Source of the DNA: Liolophura sinensis
Taxonomy: Eukaryota > Mollusca > Polyplacophora > Chitonida > Chitonidae
Direction of reading: 5' to 3'
DNA: 60,000 nt
Assembly (NCBI RefSeq): GCF_032854445.1
Contig: NC_088301.1
Span: forward strand, 50,147,187 to 50,207,186
Of the stretch, positions 12,641 through 26,590 are shown one piece after another. Below the pieces are notes generated by a model. It did no database searches. It was not told where the DNA came from and saw nothing but the letters and a program-made list of their open reading frames with translations. Each line of letters starts with the position of its first letter. The first letter of the stretch is position 1. The translations under genes were made by a program, and so were the position numbers.

Positions 12641-14730
12641 GCCTTTAATTACACAGGCGGCTGTTAGTGCTACAGAAATAATCAAGTTATTTAATATAAT
12701 GTAATCTGATGAAACAAAGATATTATGACAAAAACAGATCTACAGATATGTAACCACGACACAAAGAACGATATAATATGTACCGTTCAGCATGATTTAA
12801 CCTTCATACAGTGTCAACAGAATGTTATTTCTGAAATCTCACAGGTAATCTTGCCTAGCCGAAGGCTGGTCAGCATTAAGAGTGCTTTGCTATTTCTGCC
12901 CGTCCCCCCGCCACCCTCCAAACCAAAAATTTAAAAACAGTCCACACACATGTATTCTAGGAAGTTAATCTTTTTAATATAACCGCACTAGGGCATTGTT
13001 TATTTCCGCCTGCATGTCCATATGCAATAGACAGAAAGGTAGCTGTAAGAAAGAACATGCAAATATATAATATTGTATTATAATATAATAATACTGTATT
13101 GTAATACAATAAAGACGCAAAGCAGAGAGAGTAAAACCAGAGCAGAGACGACAGTGTAATAATTAGCAAATGGTCACACGAAACCGGTGAAATACAGCTT
13201 CTTGTCAATTTACCTCACTTAGGGTTTTATTCTAACTGTTCATGTAAATGCTTAAACAGTACCTAGGGCACATAATCTAGCACTATCTCTTAAGCAGAAT
13301 TAGAAAAAAAAAACGATCGTTGCTGTCTTGATAATCGCAAATTATGACCTGTACAAGATCTGATATAGGTGAGTAGTATGCATGCGGTTTCTGTATTTCT
13401 GTTTTTGAAGAATGACAAATAAATTAAAGATAACTGATGGAGTTGTTTATGCACTCATGCATTTTGTGTAACTGATGAGATATCTATAGAATAATTAATA
13501 AACAAAGCTAGTCGCTGTTCAGTCTGGAAATTCAATACAGATCATTTATCAGATAAATGTAATTTACATGATATGTGTCTCACTCCACACCCACGATCCT
13601 ATTAACTCATTTAGATACTTTCACGACACGAAACAAAATTCATCATTATCTATTGTACTAAACTGAAAGAGGAACTTTCCGAATCGCTGCCACGAATATT
13701 GTCTGTAGTTCTGTGTCTGAACCGGGACTGTTGTAACAGTTGTATATATTAATCCTTTAAGCCCGAGATGGTTGTATGTGACACGGTGTACTGCGTTGTT
13801 TGTGCGAGTTGGTTTTCACTCTATTTTCTTACAAACGGACACATGTGGTGTAAGGTAATCGCCATCACCTGTTCTGACAAAGTGCTGTGAATACTAGCCA
13901 TTAATGTTCTGTAAAGTGTAGATGAAAGCAGACATACGCCAGTTGTATTCATGGAGTTGTATACATGTACACTCAATTACAGTACTGTGTAATCAGAAAC
14001 TTCTGCTGTTTAATTTAACCCATTTTCATCATGAGTTCAAATCTATCAAATATCTATCAAGTATGAGGCCCTTATTGGGGTACAGCAATATTGTTGTTGT
14101 ATTGACAGGTGTACAGTAGAACGTGTATTAGTGACAATAGACACTAATGTTGCCGATAAATCTGAAACGTGTTTACAACACTGTTGCAAAAGCCAGTAGA
14201 TCATCTGCCTTTGACCAGTCTTTCTCGAAAAGCATTTGACCTAGGAAGACACGAGCACCTATACCCTAGGCTCACGGGCAGAAAAACAATAACAATCGCC
14301 AACCCTAATGGACGTTCCTGGTCAGCAGTCACTAGGCCAAGACCCAAATAACGTTCAATACAAAACACTAAGAAAGTATAAGGTTGGACCGTAAGACGGA
14401 TTCATTTATAAGGAAACAATCAGTTTTTAATCATGCCGGGAAGATGCAAGAAATGTTCAATGCTCATAAATTTATATCCGTATCCATGTTGTGTATCATG
14501 CTCGTACGATTGAATCTGTCGTGCCAAGTAGTTAAGTAAAACCAAATCGCACCGTTCGAAAAAATATGCAGTTTTTGTGGAATGCTACAAATCAAATGGA
14601 ATACAGCATGATCGATTTTCAGAAGAGAAACAGTCATAATATAAGTGCAAATCGAGTATCTTGGTTCTTGTGGTGATCGTGCTCATTGAAGGGAACTGTT
14701 ATTGTTTGTTTCAACGCTGAACCAACTGAG
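12641..14730. other. No gene recognised; contains one copy of a dispersed repeat
   Basis: Holds a member of a three-copy dispersed family at about 13125-13257 (listed separately). Open frames are short and unremarkable. A C-rich stretch occurs near 12900-12920. Confidence 0.5.
13125..13257. repeat. Dispersed repeat family A, copy 1
   Basis: Contains 'gagagtaaaaccagagcaga', then 'atggtcacacgaaaccggtg', 'aaatacagcttcttgtcaa' and 'catgtaaatgcttaaac'. The same ordered blocks recur at about 30863-30965 and 54399-54496. No TIR, tRNA-like head or coding frame is visible. Confidence 0.65.
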
Positions 14731-16690
14731 CAAGGTAAGTGACATATCGACAAGGTATAAGTGACCTACTGACAAGGTTTATGTGACCTACTGACAAGGT
14801 ATATGTGACATACCGACAAGCTATAAGTGACATACTGACAAGGTATATGTGACATACCGACAAGGTATAAGTGACATACTGACAAGGTATATATGACATA
14901 CTGACAAGGTATAAGTGACATACTGACAAGGTATATGTGACATACCGACAAGGTATAAGTGACATACTGACAAGGTATATGTGACATACCGACAAGGTAT
15001 AAGTGACCTACTGACAAGGTATAAGTGACATACTGACAAGGTATAAGTGACACTGACAAGGTATAAGTGACCTACTGACAAGGTATATGTGACATACTGA
15101 CAAGGTATAAGTGACATACTGACAAGGTATAAGTGACATACTGACAAGGTATAAGTGACCTACTGACAAGGTATATGTGACATACCGACAAGGTATAAGT
15201 GACCTACTGACAAGGTATATGTGACATACCGACAAGGTATAAGTGACCCACTCACAAGGTATATGTGACATACTGACAAGGTAAAAGTGACATACTGACA
15301 AGGTATATGTGACATACTGACAAGGTAAAAGTGACATACTGACAAGGTATATGTGACATACGGACAAGGTAAAAGTGACATACTGACAAGGTATATGTGA
15401 CCCACTGACAAGGTATATGTGACATACTGACAAGGTAAAAGTGACATACTGACAAGGTATATGTGACATACTAACAAGGTATAAGTGACATACTGACAAG
15501 GTATATGTGACATACCGACAAGGTATAAGTGACCTACTGACAAGGTATAAGTGACATACTGACAAGGTATAAGTGACACTGACAAGGTATAAGTGACCTA
15601 CTGACAAGGTATATGTGACATACTGACAAGGTATAAGTGACATACTGACAAGGTATAAGTGACATACTGACAAGGTATAAGTGACCTACTGACAAGGTAT
15701 ATGTGACATACCGACAAGGTATAAGTGACCTACTGACAAGGTATATGTGACATACCGACAAGGTATAAGTGACCCACTCACAAGGTATATGTGACATACT
15801 GACAAGGTAAAAGTGACATACTGACAAGGTATATGTGACATACTGACAAGGTAAAAGTGACATACTGACAAGGTATATGTGACATACGGACAAGGTAAAA
15901 GTGACATACTGACAAGGTATATGTGACCCACTGACAAGGTATATGTGACATACTGACTAGGTAAAAGTGACATACTGACAAGGTATATGTGACATACGGA
16001 CAAGGTAAAAGTGACATACTGACAAGGTATATGTGACCCACTGACAAGGTATATGTGACATACTGACTAGGTAAAAGTGACATACTGACAAGGTATATGT
16101 GACCCACTGACAAGGTATATGTGACATACCGACAAGGTAAAAGTGACATACTGACAAGGTATATGTGACATACCGACAAGGTATAAGTGACCCACTCACA
16201 AGGTATATGTGACATACTGACAAGGTAAAAGTGACATACTGACAAGGTATAAGTGACCTACTGACAAGGTATATGTGACATACTGACAAGGTATAAGTGA
16301 CATACTGACAAGGTATAAGTGACATACTGACAAGGTATAAGTGACCTACTGACAAGGTATATGTGACATACCGACAAGGTATAAGTGACCTACTGACAAG
16401 GTATATGTGACATACCGACAAGGTATAAGTGACCCACTCACAAGGTATATGTGACATACTGACAAGGTAAAAGTGACATACTGACAAGGTATATGTGACA
16501 TACGGACAAGGTAAAAGTGACATACGGACAAGGTATATGTGACCCACTGACAAGGTAAAAGTGACATACTGACAAGGTATATGTGACCCACTGACAAGGT
16601 ATATGTGACATACTGACTAGGTAAAAGTGACATACTGACTAGGTAAAAGTGACATACTGACAAGGTATATGTGACATACTAACAAGGTAA
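14731..16690. repeat. 22-bp satellite-like array (~89 units) with higher-order structure
   Basis: The unit is 'atactgacaaggtataagtg' plus 'ac', alternating with variants ending 'tatatgtgac' and 'taaaagtgac'. The only length variant I noticed, a 20-bp unit reading 'gtgacactgac', occurs at 15051 and 15577, exactly 526 bp apart (23 x 22 + 20), marking a duplicated block. Because 22 is not divisible by 3 the frame rotates through the array, yet all minus frames stay open for long stretches since the unit carries no stop in that direction; those open frames are not genes. Confidence 0.97.
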
Positions 16691-17119
16691 CTAGTCATAA
16701 ACTGCCACTTACTAGTAATTTAATGGGCCTAAGAGGCTGATACTTGCTTGACTAAGCGGTTGAATGACTGACAGTTGAAATCGCAGGTTATAAACCAACT
16801 GAGAATTGGTTGACTGATTTAGTGACAGACAGGATCGCTGGTCATTTGATAGACTAACTGATGAACTTAATGACTGATTGAGTTAATAAGTGATTGGCAA
16901 TATGACGGATTGATCTGATAGACTAACTGGTGGACTGATTCGTGGAGTAAAAGGCAACATGACTTATTGATCGACTGAGTTCATAAATGACTAAAAGTCA
17001 AACTGACACACAGATGGACAGACCATATGACTGGATCACAGTCTGAGAACATGCTGAATTATGAATTAATTGATTAACCAACTGGCTTGCTGCCTGACTG
17101 ATTGAATGCATTATTATGC
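16691..17119. repeat. Degenerate 'gactgattga'-type simple repeat tract
   Basis: The motif 'gactgat'/'gactaact' recurs irregularly (for example around 16810, 16855, 16880, 16930 and 17095) directly after the 22-bp array. It looks like a decayed short-period repeat; no clean period could be fixed by eye. Confidence 0.5.
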
Positions 17120-17273
17120 TGTAACATATAGGTTTTACTTATACCACAGCGGCCATCTGTATGGTGGAAGGAAACCGGACTCTAACCCCACGACCATCCG
17201 CAAGTTGGCCACATTGGTGAGAGGCGCCTACATCATTGCGCCGTCTTGACACGCTAGCTACCTCGGCCCCCAT
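17120..17273 (-). mobile_element. SINE relic, minus strand, including part of the head
   Basis: The reverse complement reads a head 'atgggggccgaggtagctag', then 'tctcaccaatgtggcc', 'cggatggtcgtgggg', 'ccggtttccttccaccatac' and 'ggccgctgtggtataag'. These match in order the body of the SINE at 55384-55663. The 3' tail is missing. Confidence 0.75.
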
Positions 17274-20100
17274 CGTATATAATGTATAACATAAGTATAA
17301 ATAAAATACCTATATGGTATAAATCTGTTTCTTCTACAGAGATAGGCTTTATTAGAGCTTCAGAGCAATAAAATGAAGTGCACAGCACACGTCAGACTAT
17401 TTTCTGCTAAGTAATACTGCCAGCAGCGTATGTATATTATTTACAATTATAATTAACGTTTTTGCCTTAACAGGGGCTATGAAGTTCGGGGTCACATGGT
17501 TTAAGGGAGTCACAGTTTGATATACATTTATATTAAGCACCTGCGGTAAAGATGACGCGTGGTTAATATTTTTTTAAACTTTCTGTTTCTTGATGTCTTC
17601 ATTTTATAAATCAAGAAAATAACGTGCAAATATTCCGTGGTATCATATAGCCTTCCGGCAGCAAAAGCAATAAGAGCAACTGATTAAGTTAAATACTACA
17701 GAGAAACATGGCAGTCTTAGTTTTGATAAGTTCAAAAAGGAGCATTAAATTAATTAACCGAAGGATACAACATTTTTGTTGATTAATTACGAAGGATAAT
17801 GTGGTCTTGACCATTAAAATGAGAAAAGAGAAAGACGGCCTTTATGCTCTCTAATGTACCTGTGTATTGGAAAAGTGCATAGACACAACAGATCGCGTCC
17901 ATATCAAATCCCTGTAATTCTTGTTTGAATTTCTAAATTCAACCGCTACGTTCAGTGCGGGTGGTGTTTTGTGACAATGAGCGAACAGTGGCAATCATGG
18001 ATCTCTCTGCACGGTTTAACGTTCTCATATTTTTACATGGAAGACTATACATCATGAGTGGGAATATTCGACAATAACTTTCCAGAAGTTGATAGCTCAC
18101 CCTATACATAATCACCAGTAACACCCATCGCCATCGTGTCAAGACTCATTGAGTACAACGTCAACAACTCTAAATTAAATCTAATAATTTTTTTTATAAA
18201 CGGACCCTTGTGTACATAGGAAATGGTGATTATATAGAGCAAGGAAACAGGACTGGTTGGGCCAGTGTCAGTGTAATGCGACTGGATAGGGTGTTATGAC
18301 TGGTGTCATCGACATGATACTTCAGTAATTTGGTGGCAAGGACTCGCCATGCCACAAGGTGACACAGTATATGTACACACATCTAATGACTCCTCGTCGT
18401 CATATGAAAAGTGCGAGGTGCAAACCAAACATACTTTTATTCGACTGCGAGAGGCTCTCTATGTATAAGTGTATTTCATATGAGACAAAAACTTTACCTT
18501 GTGTGTACTACTTAAATCTCAGTTATTTGATCTTAAGTTAGCAGTATTATTTACATTATCACGTCAGAATCACGTCAGTTATTCAGGTGGTGTTGTGACA
18601 TATTATAATGTTGAAATTAGATTATTTCGGAACGTAAACTTCAGTTCAATTTAAAAGATTTCATAATGATAAAACATCTAATTATAGAGCATATGATGAG
18701 TAACATTTTTGGCTATGAGTCCTTCACCAGGAATAAACCTTAGTATGATTTCAAGGTCACGTTTCTTGTACATTACTTATGTTCACTTTTAATACCACAG
18801 GATATAGCTGTTACTTTTTGCCTCTAGCTTTACTCTTTGCACAGTGTCAAAGACACGTACTGAACTATTTTTTGAAATTTCCACATGCAGTCTAATTTTG
18901 CGTTGTATATAACGCATGTGGTGTAAATCGGCCTTTCTACTGAAGTGTGGTTTACACAAAAAATGGAAAAAATGCTGGATTATTATGCTATTTTTTCTCG
19001 TTAAACATCGCTATAGCCTGAATAGAATTAATAACGCATTACTTCCGTTTCCGTGCAAACCTGTCTGGCAAGTTGAAACTATATATTTAGTAGAGATATA
19101 GATGGTTCGTTTTCGTACAGGATCTCGTGTCAGTTTGGATCTACTTCGGTCCAAACGGCACCCTACAAGTAACAATATGTGTTTAGCGTTTTGATTTTTG
19201 ATTAATTAAATTGGTTTAAATTATCCAAGCATCAAAATAACACACTGTTTTAAAACATCCTGTCGTACCTAACAAATGTGAAAGTCAACAGTCAACCTTA
19301 TGTTGAATTATTTTTTGTTCGATTCATAGTTATATGTGTAAGGGTTTAAGCTGGAACAGGGGAAAGAATCCATCATGGTCTCTGATCGCTAAATCGTTAT
19401 CTCCCTTTAGCCAAGCTTTATTTAGAGAAAACATTTACACATGGGGGAATATGACAAATTTGTTTGGCTGCAGATACATGAAAGCTGTATAATAGGGCTC
19501 GGCAGACTCATTTTGAAACGACATAAACCAGTAAATTCAAAATCCTACAAAATCCACATGAATGAACAAAGAAATGAATATCCAATTCTGACGCTGATAT
19601 GAAAACAGAAAGACATATCAATGATCCGTGCCATTTTCTGACGGTAAATGTTAGAGTTGCACGATTGTCCATAACATTTCAAATGCACAAATTTCCATGG
19701 TGGCTCCGGCTGGCTCATGGGGAAAAACGACGAAGAGCATAGCTATAGCTGTAAGACATTTTATGTTTCCACCTTGCATTATAAGGATGGTGAATTGCGC
19801 GCAGGCAAACGCAGTTTCCCTTTCAACTGAAAGGTGCTCACGTACAAGAAATTGAAGCATTTCTGGAATCGGTATATACTATATAGTGTTGTCAGCGATA
19901 TAGCTTGGTGGGCGTTTATCATGACAGCGAATAGATCAGATAAGATTCTAATATTTCACCGGTAATGAAAGCCCGTCGGCAATGTCTGGAATCCCAGGGG
20001 AAGTTCATTTCCATATGCATAAGGGATTTCTGGGCTCAAATGCATCCCATGTACATACATATATGTATAAACGCAATGCTTCAGTGGATGAGGTACAGTT

Positions 20101-20106
<6 letters not shown>
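17274..20106. other. No gene recognised
   Basis: AT-rich sequence with short open frames only (for example 17939-18142 minus, 19651-19860 minus), none recognisable and none flanked by convincing splice sites. Confidence 0.5.
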
Positions 20107-20183
<77 letters not shown>

Positions 20184-20190
20184 TGTGTGT
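20107..20190. repeat. (TA)37 microsatellite followed by (GT)5
   Basis: Pure TA from 20107 to 20180, then GTGTGTGTGT to 20190. Open frames of Ile/Tyr run through it and are artefacts. Confidence 0.97.
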
Positions 20191-20981
20191 ATTGCTAAAT
20201 TACGGTAAATACTAAATACGCCAATCTACATGTATAATTCTTTCACAACTTACCAAGGGTATATTGTCCAAAAACTCTTTATGAGAGACGGTATAGGTAT
20301 AACTCTGACATTTAAGTCATAATTGTTAGCCAAAATCAGCTATACCGAGCTTTAGCCCATACCAAACACAGAAGTTCAGCGTACACCAAATGCAGTGTTT
20401 GATGTCAATGAAGATGATATCTGGATAAAAAGTAACTAAATGTAGCTCATGTAAACAAATAAAAACGGAGTAACAAACTATTCATTTCATGTTTGAACCA
20501 AACCATGGTTCATGATTAATGATTTGTTTTTGCTTTCTCATGAACAGTATAGAAAATTGATCAGCTAGTTGATTTAGGTTTTTGGTAGATATTTGGGTAC
20601 ATGGATTAAAAAAACTTAATATGACCAGTTTTAAAAGGAATTGTTATAAAAAAAATAATACCATGATAAAAAATGTTTTTTCTTGTTGTCTTTAAGCAGT
20701 GCTTTTCATGAAAACCTGTGGTACTCATCTATCTGTATACTGCCGGCTAGACTGTTACGAAAAAGGGAGTTTTACATCTGAGATATAGTTTAGCTATTTT
20801 AGACTTATGTTTGTTTCGCTCGATGACTTAATAATATACATGTAGCTATGTATTTTACGGTAAGTAACTATAGGCGGTTAATGGCATTATCAGTCAATAC
20901 TGATTATCAAAAATGGTCGAATATAAAAATAAACGTAAAAATGAAACTGATCTTTAAATAAAAAGTTGCAAAAATATATTC

Positions 20982-21214
20982 CTGGGCCGAGTTGTTCGAA
21001 AGTGTTACACTGGTATTAAGTCATATTTTATGCTTAAAATTTTAGCCAAACTCTGCAATCAATGCAGTTGTCAAACTATAACAGCAGCAGATTTAGTTCA
21101 TATTTAATATTTTTTGTACTTAATTGTATTTTTTGCTGAATAGAAAATTGAAAACTTGGCTTAAAGTTAAATCGGGTATTAAGTCTTAAAACAGTTTTGA
21201 GCTACTGGGCCCTG
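20982..21214. mobile_element. MITE-like element with GGGCC-type terminal inverted repeats
   Basis: The left end 'cctgggccgagttgttcgaa' and the reverse complement of the right end, 'ccagggcccagtagctcaaa', are imperfect inverted repeats. Both are followed inward by a 'ttaagtc'/'ttaagac' block ('ggtattaagtc' on the left, 'gggtattaagtct' in direct sequence on the right). The element is about 233 bp and has no coding capacity. This TIR style is common in non-autonomous DNA transposons of marine animals, as far as I recall. Confidence 0.65.
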
Positions 21215-22714
21215 GCCAAGACACTTTACATGCCACTAGCTTTCTCTATGAATAACAGAGTTTAATACTGATAAGAAACGTGTAACTTGCAACGATTTGT
21301 GTTACTAAGCACATACGTCATTGATTCCACAAGTGTGTAATTATTTGGTATTATATTAATTTGTATTCAATTAGATATATGTGGATATGCATATTAGATG
21401 CAAACCTGGTGTGCTATGAAAACCATGGAGTTATCGCTTTCCTAATTGATCCGGTCATCTGGTTTTTGTTTTTAATTTTGCCCTAGTATGGTTAACCGTA
21501 TGGAACATCTCGTTTAGAGATGGATGCGCCGTATAGTCATGTCACTGAGACCTAGCAGTGACCTCATCTCTGTACATAGTCACCACCGACTCATGTTGGC
21601 GCTGTAATACCAAAGATCTTTGTCGATAATTACACTCACTCTCTTCTAACTCCTGCGTTAAGCGCAACACAGTCTTATCCGAGTCGCTATAAATGTGTCA
21701 TCGGCAGACCATTGTTTAAGGGTGAAATGTTAATTTTGTGTATAAATGTGAGGTGAGAACAGTCCGTCGGATCTGACCCAGCAGTGGTTCTGTACATGCA
21801 CCACCCTAAAATAGGGCAATAGGGTTACATCCACGGGGACAGCAGAACGTGTTTCCATGGCAGCGCATCAAGCGTGTGGACAGTGAGGGCAGTCTCGACA
21901 CAGCATCTCTCAGTGGCTTCCCTCCATAACCTAGGCAATATTAAAATGGTTCGACCGATTCCTTGGCTACGGGGAGATGGTAATGATTATTGAATGGAAG
22001 CCAGGCGATCCAGCCAGCATTCCTCTCTGAGACCACCCGCCATCGATTGGCGTCGAGCGTTCGGTGGCAGTATACGCTGTTGTGCAGCTGAATGCATTTC
22101 ACTCTCGTCCTGGCCGTTCGGTATTATTGGCAAAGGAGAGTCGACGCTGCTAATGGCGCACACAGCCACGGAATGGTCTCTGTCGATCTCGGTGCCTGGG
22201 ATGGAAAGCCTCCATCGACACGCGGGATTGGTTCTATAGCCATACTGATAAACATCTAGCTAAGTATCGATTGCTTATATTCTTCCACTATTATCTGGTG
22301 ACCCGCATTGGGCATATACGGACATGGCGGGTAGGCTGCACTAGCCATGGGCAACCTCTTGCCGGTGTCAGCAGACAAGTTGTGTTGGATTATTCTACAT
22401 TCAACAGAGAAGTGCCTTTTGTGTATTAGTTCAGTGTGTGTTTGATAGACTCTCTTGTCCCTGCCTGATTTGTGACACCAGACGGCTGTCTACGGAAAGG
22501 GTACCCCCATTTCCAGGCCATAACCATGTCGGTGATAACATGTGCGTGGCGTTGCACGGCCACGGCTCTAGCGACTAAAATTGCCGTACCATTAGCCATG
22601 TAAAAAGGTCGCTCGGCAAGTGACACTATGGAACGATTTAGCTGATGTGCTGTTGTTTCATCTGAGTATCACAGGTCCTTCAGCCCTCCTCTCATGCATC
22701 CTATGTAGAGCAGA
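21215..22714 (+). promoter_or_regulatory. Upstream region of the gene: presumed promoter and 5' UTR
   Basis: This stretch is less AT-rich than its surroundings. It holds a TATAAAT at 21688-21694, which would place a transcription start near 21715-21725 if used. Several short open frames (for example 21994-22239 on the + strand) show no recognisable protein and could be upstream ORFs in a leader. An acceptor-like atcacag ends at 22674, so a further untranslated exon may lie upstream. The promoter location is inference; the start codon is well supported but the transcription start is not. Confidence 0.3.
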
Positions 22715-22953
22715 ATGGGGAACGAAACAAGCTCTACCCCACCTACACCGAGCGAGACCCCAACATCGGAGCAACTCTCCGTGTTATCGGTGAGCTCCAG
22801 AAGAAAGTCGTCGGTGGGGTCAAATTTACAACAGACCCCCGAGGACCCCCCTGAGCCCGATCTGAGCAATCTCACGGAAGAGGAGATCGCCCAGATAAAC
22901 TCTGTGATATTACGGGCGAAAGAAATGCAAGAAGAGGAAGAGGAGCGTGTCAG
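22715..22953 (+). CDS. Exon 1 (coding): N-terminus with MGNE motif and start of Rab-binding helix
   Basis: The start ATG has A at -3 and G at +4, and an in-frame TAG lies just upstream at 22706-22708, so translation should begin here. Residues 1-7 read MGNETSS: Gly2 and Ser6 fit the N-myristoylation pattern, and MGNE is shared with vertebrate Bassoon/Piccolo. RRKSSV (residues 29-34) is a basophilic-kinase-type site. From residue 49, DLSNLTEEEIAQINSVI followed by a Glu-rich run resembles the first helix of RIM and rabphilin Rab-binding domains. The exon ends at CAG|gtaagt and leaves two bases (AG) of Arg80; read-through meets TAA at once. A possible acceptor (atcacag, ending 22674) suggests an upstream untranslated exon. 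Confidence 0.9.
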
Positions 22954-23405
22954 GTAAGTCATCACCTGTGTGACAAGCTGTCAGGTGATATTGAAACCTA
23001 GATTGGTTGTATTATCTGCTGTCGCTTGTGATATAGGAAGACATATTTTTCATTTTCCATTAGCACATAAGTGGAGTTAAATATACCCATATTTCCCATA
23101 TAATGGATGGTTATACTCTCAAACGCCGTACTGTTAGTGGATGCCTTGCATTTGAGTATGCCATACAAGCAGGCACAAAAAGCTACATAAGATCATTGGT
23201 CACAATTAGCATATAACAGGATGTATAAAGATTTTCCGACAACAAAAGACTATCACCAAATTTTCATCACATTATATTGCTTTAGCAGTGAGCTGTGTCA
23301 AGGATGTAAACTTCATCCAAGTCGACATTATCCAGTTAAATGGATCTCACATTCCTGTATGCTAAATGATGGACTCATGTATGGGACGTGTTGGGAGATT
23401 ATGGT

Positions 23406-23413
<8 letters not shown>

Positions 23414-23476
<63 letters not shown>
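23414..23476. repeat. (TA)n microsatellite in intron 1
   Basis: Uninterrupted TA of about 63 bp, preceded by 'tacatacat'. Confidence 0.97.
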
Positions 23477-23479
<3 letters not shown>

Positions 23480-24461
23480 TCAAACTGTGGTGTGAAATAA
23501 AGACTATCTGTTGCATTTTGTATTTTTGCATACAGCGCCACCGAATGCTGCCTTAAATCGGAGTAATGGCCAGCATTGTGTATGCTTCCAGCAGTAATTC
23601 AATAAGGTTACGGCGACCAGTGGCTTGGATCAGAAACCTCCAGCGCTGAAACCCGCCATCAGTATATCCTAGCCTTAGGCTAACATTTTGGGCCACCGAT
23701 TTTAATATAACTCTATCTATACAGCCACAAGCTCAGGCAGATGACAACTCTTAGAAATGGGAACGCCAGTGCTTATGGGAGAGCAATTAACTATGCTTTC
23801 ACATGGAATCAATGCATCAGTCGGTTTTCACACCTGCTTATAGCGCGATCGGCACACGCGACAGATCGCTAATGTGATTTGTTATATAGCTAGACAGAGT
23901 GTAAGCTTTCTCTATGGAAGTAAGTGGGCTATAAACGACAGATGTTTCCTTTCGGAAAGGAGTTAACCTTTATGACGCATAACACACAGACATGTACATT
24001 TCCGTATCAATGTATGTCTTTGTGAGGGTAATGAAGTGACAACGATTCTGCAGAAACTCCATTCACTAATACCGTTGTATGAAGTTGTCAAGGGCATAAA
24101 TAGAACTTACACTTCATCTCTGGTTTATGACAAACATTTATCATCCAAGGCTTAATGTACACAGCACCAACTTAGATAATAATGATACTCAAGTTTAATA
24201 TCAATTACCTATCAGACTCGGTCTCAGGTTTACGTTGTTAAGTCCATATCATTCAGGGCGATTAAATGGGTTCCTAGTAATACGCCACTGTATGTACTTC
24301 AACCGATCCGTCTTGTGCAAGGGACAAGTCCATGTACATATGTAGAGTACAAACGAGCACCTGCTGTGGGTAACATACTTAAAGTGAAATATGAAAAAAC
24401 GGTATCCCACGTCGCCTCAAGACAGCTAGAAAGTCAGTGCGTTAGGCGAGTGCATTTAAGT

Positions 24462-24590
24462 GGGCATTTTATTTATGTATTTATATATTTGACTGTCGTT
24501 TTACACTGTATCCAAGAATATTTCACTTTTACGACTGCAGCCAGCATTATGGTCGAAGGAAACCCACGACCACTTTTGCTTGCGTATATC
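24462..24590 (-). mobile_element. SINE relic (3' part), minus strand
   Basis: Reads 'tttatttatgtatttatata', 'tttgactgtcgttttaca', 'ccaagaatatttcactttta', 'gccagcattatggtcgaagg', the reverse complement of the SINE tail and body seen at 55384-55663. Confidence 0.8.
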
Positions 24591-26329
24591 ATGTCTCCTA
24601 TAATTAACTGGACAAAAGCCGAAGTAATTGTGACACTTTAAATGTCAACATATACGTGGCTAGGATATCCGAGTTGTGACTTCCAGGCTTAGCAATATAG
24701 CGCGTTGGTATCAATGACCTAAACCGGTTCAAAAATAACTATACGATATATGCTCGTATATGAGATATCAAACATGCATCGTAGAGGATCATTTGTTTTA
24801 ATGTTATAATATTAAATGTGATGACAACAGAGCATTTTCAGTAATTCTAGACCAGTGACGTATAATAAATTGCTATTATCATTTTTTTACCTAATTCTTC
24901 CTAAACCATAGCGATATAGGAGCGTGTAATATGATTTTTAACATTTACGTGAACAGTTAAAATAAAACTCTAATTGAGGTATTTTAAAAAGAGTGCGTAT
25001 TGCACCGCTTACGTCTCTGTTTTTGTTTTACTCTGTACATGTACGTTGTAGGTTTTTCAATATTTGGACAATCTTGAGGAAGGATGTAGGATATTTTCTC
25101 TTTAGTCTGAATATTTGGCAAATTCTTTCCGTTATAGTGTAGCTGTCGTATGCAATAAAAGCATTAATAGCTTTGGAAGTTTGTCACTGGTCAGTATGTG
25201 AAGATGTGAAGAAGGCCACATTGCACGATTCATTTTAGGTCTAATGATAAATTTGATCGTTTAGATAGATGACTTAAATGGTCGACTGATACTACCCAAG
25301 TGTTATGTATCATTATGAAGTAATATGCTTTGAAGTATTATGTAGAAAACAAAATAATACAACATTGGTGAATAAATAAGTAAATGCATTGAAGAAAAGA
25401 ATAAATTAGAAATTGTCTAAAGCACAATTCACACTGTAAATGGAATCAAAAATGCTCCACAAGATTTGAGATAATGAGGCATTATATGGCTTTTCCAGTT
25501 GCCTCTTGTCAATGTGTTGTGCAGATGTAAGTTAATCGAACATGACGTTCCAACTTTACAGAGATTTGCGAAACCTTTCCTGTGAACACTTTTTATTTTA
25601 CAACTTTTCTTTTATACTGAAATGAAACGTAAGAATAAGCCCTCGGTCTGTTTCTGACAATTTGATATCTCCCGGGATTTTCTTCTAAATCCGAGCTTAA
25701 TGTGGGACTTGTAATGTCTGTTGTGTAGGCGAAGATTTCCACTGCTACATAGCATCCCTTTAATCTGGTCAGATCCCTAAAACTAGTCTTTCAAATAGAA
25801 GATGTAAACTAATCCGAGTCGGATTCATGGAATATAGTTGTCGAGAAATGTCGAAGCTACAAGATAATCAGGGCCTCCTCCCCCATACTTTGTTTGCTCA
25901 ATAGATGTATGTACAATGTACAGATAAACCAGAGACATATAAAATAAGAGCCGCTTTGGGTACAGTTCTCTGTTGGCATTGGTCCTATCTGGGATTATCG
26001 TATACATTATATAATAGTTACAGGTCCTGTGGTTTGTTAAATCATTCACGAACATTGCACCGTTGTAGATCTATACATCCATGTCCGGTCGTGTTCCAGG
26101 AACAATGGAACAAAGCGATGTTGCCTCAGAAATGGACACACATTCATGGATGTGTAACGAATGAGCTCTAGTTTCAATTCTTCTTTTATTTCTTAATGAT
26201 GAAACTGAAGAATGCCCCTGAAATGAAACTGGCCTAGATCTTTACAGGAGCAGTCTTTATGTATGTTTTATGCACCCTGTGAAGTGGACTGAAATAATAT
26301 TCAGTTCATCAGCTTGGCCAACATCATGG

Positions 26330-26590
26330 TGGACACACACACAGTTGTATTTGTACCAAAGTTATCTGTTATCAAAGTTACCAAACGGAACTGGTGCCAA
26401 AATTACCTGTTTGGTTAACTTAGTGCTTAACACATGTATCCAACTGTATTTATACCAAAAATTATTTGTTTGGCTAACTTAATGCTACGCACATGTACGC
26501 ACTACTGCACTTGCACCAAAGTTATCTCTTTGGCCAACTTATTGCTATGCTCATATATACAACAGCACTTGTACTAAACACTACTTCTGA
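26330..26590. repeat. ~58-bp degenerate tandem repeat (about 4 copies)
   Basis: The blocks 'gtatttgtaccaaagttatc', 'actggtgccaaaattacctg', 'gtatttataccaaaaattat' and 'gcacttgcaccaaagttatc' each lead into 'tttggctaacttaatgct' or variants and an 'acatgta' stretch. Confidence 0.75.

Noticed and set aside
14711-16663. Long minus-strand open frames (up to 221 codons) rich in Ser/Val/Cys/His/Tyr/Leu
   Set aside because: They are translations of the stop-free 22-bp repeat; overlapping frames give the same peptides in permuted order. No conserved start, no splice context.
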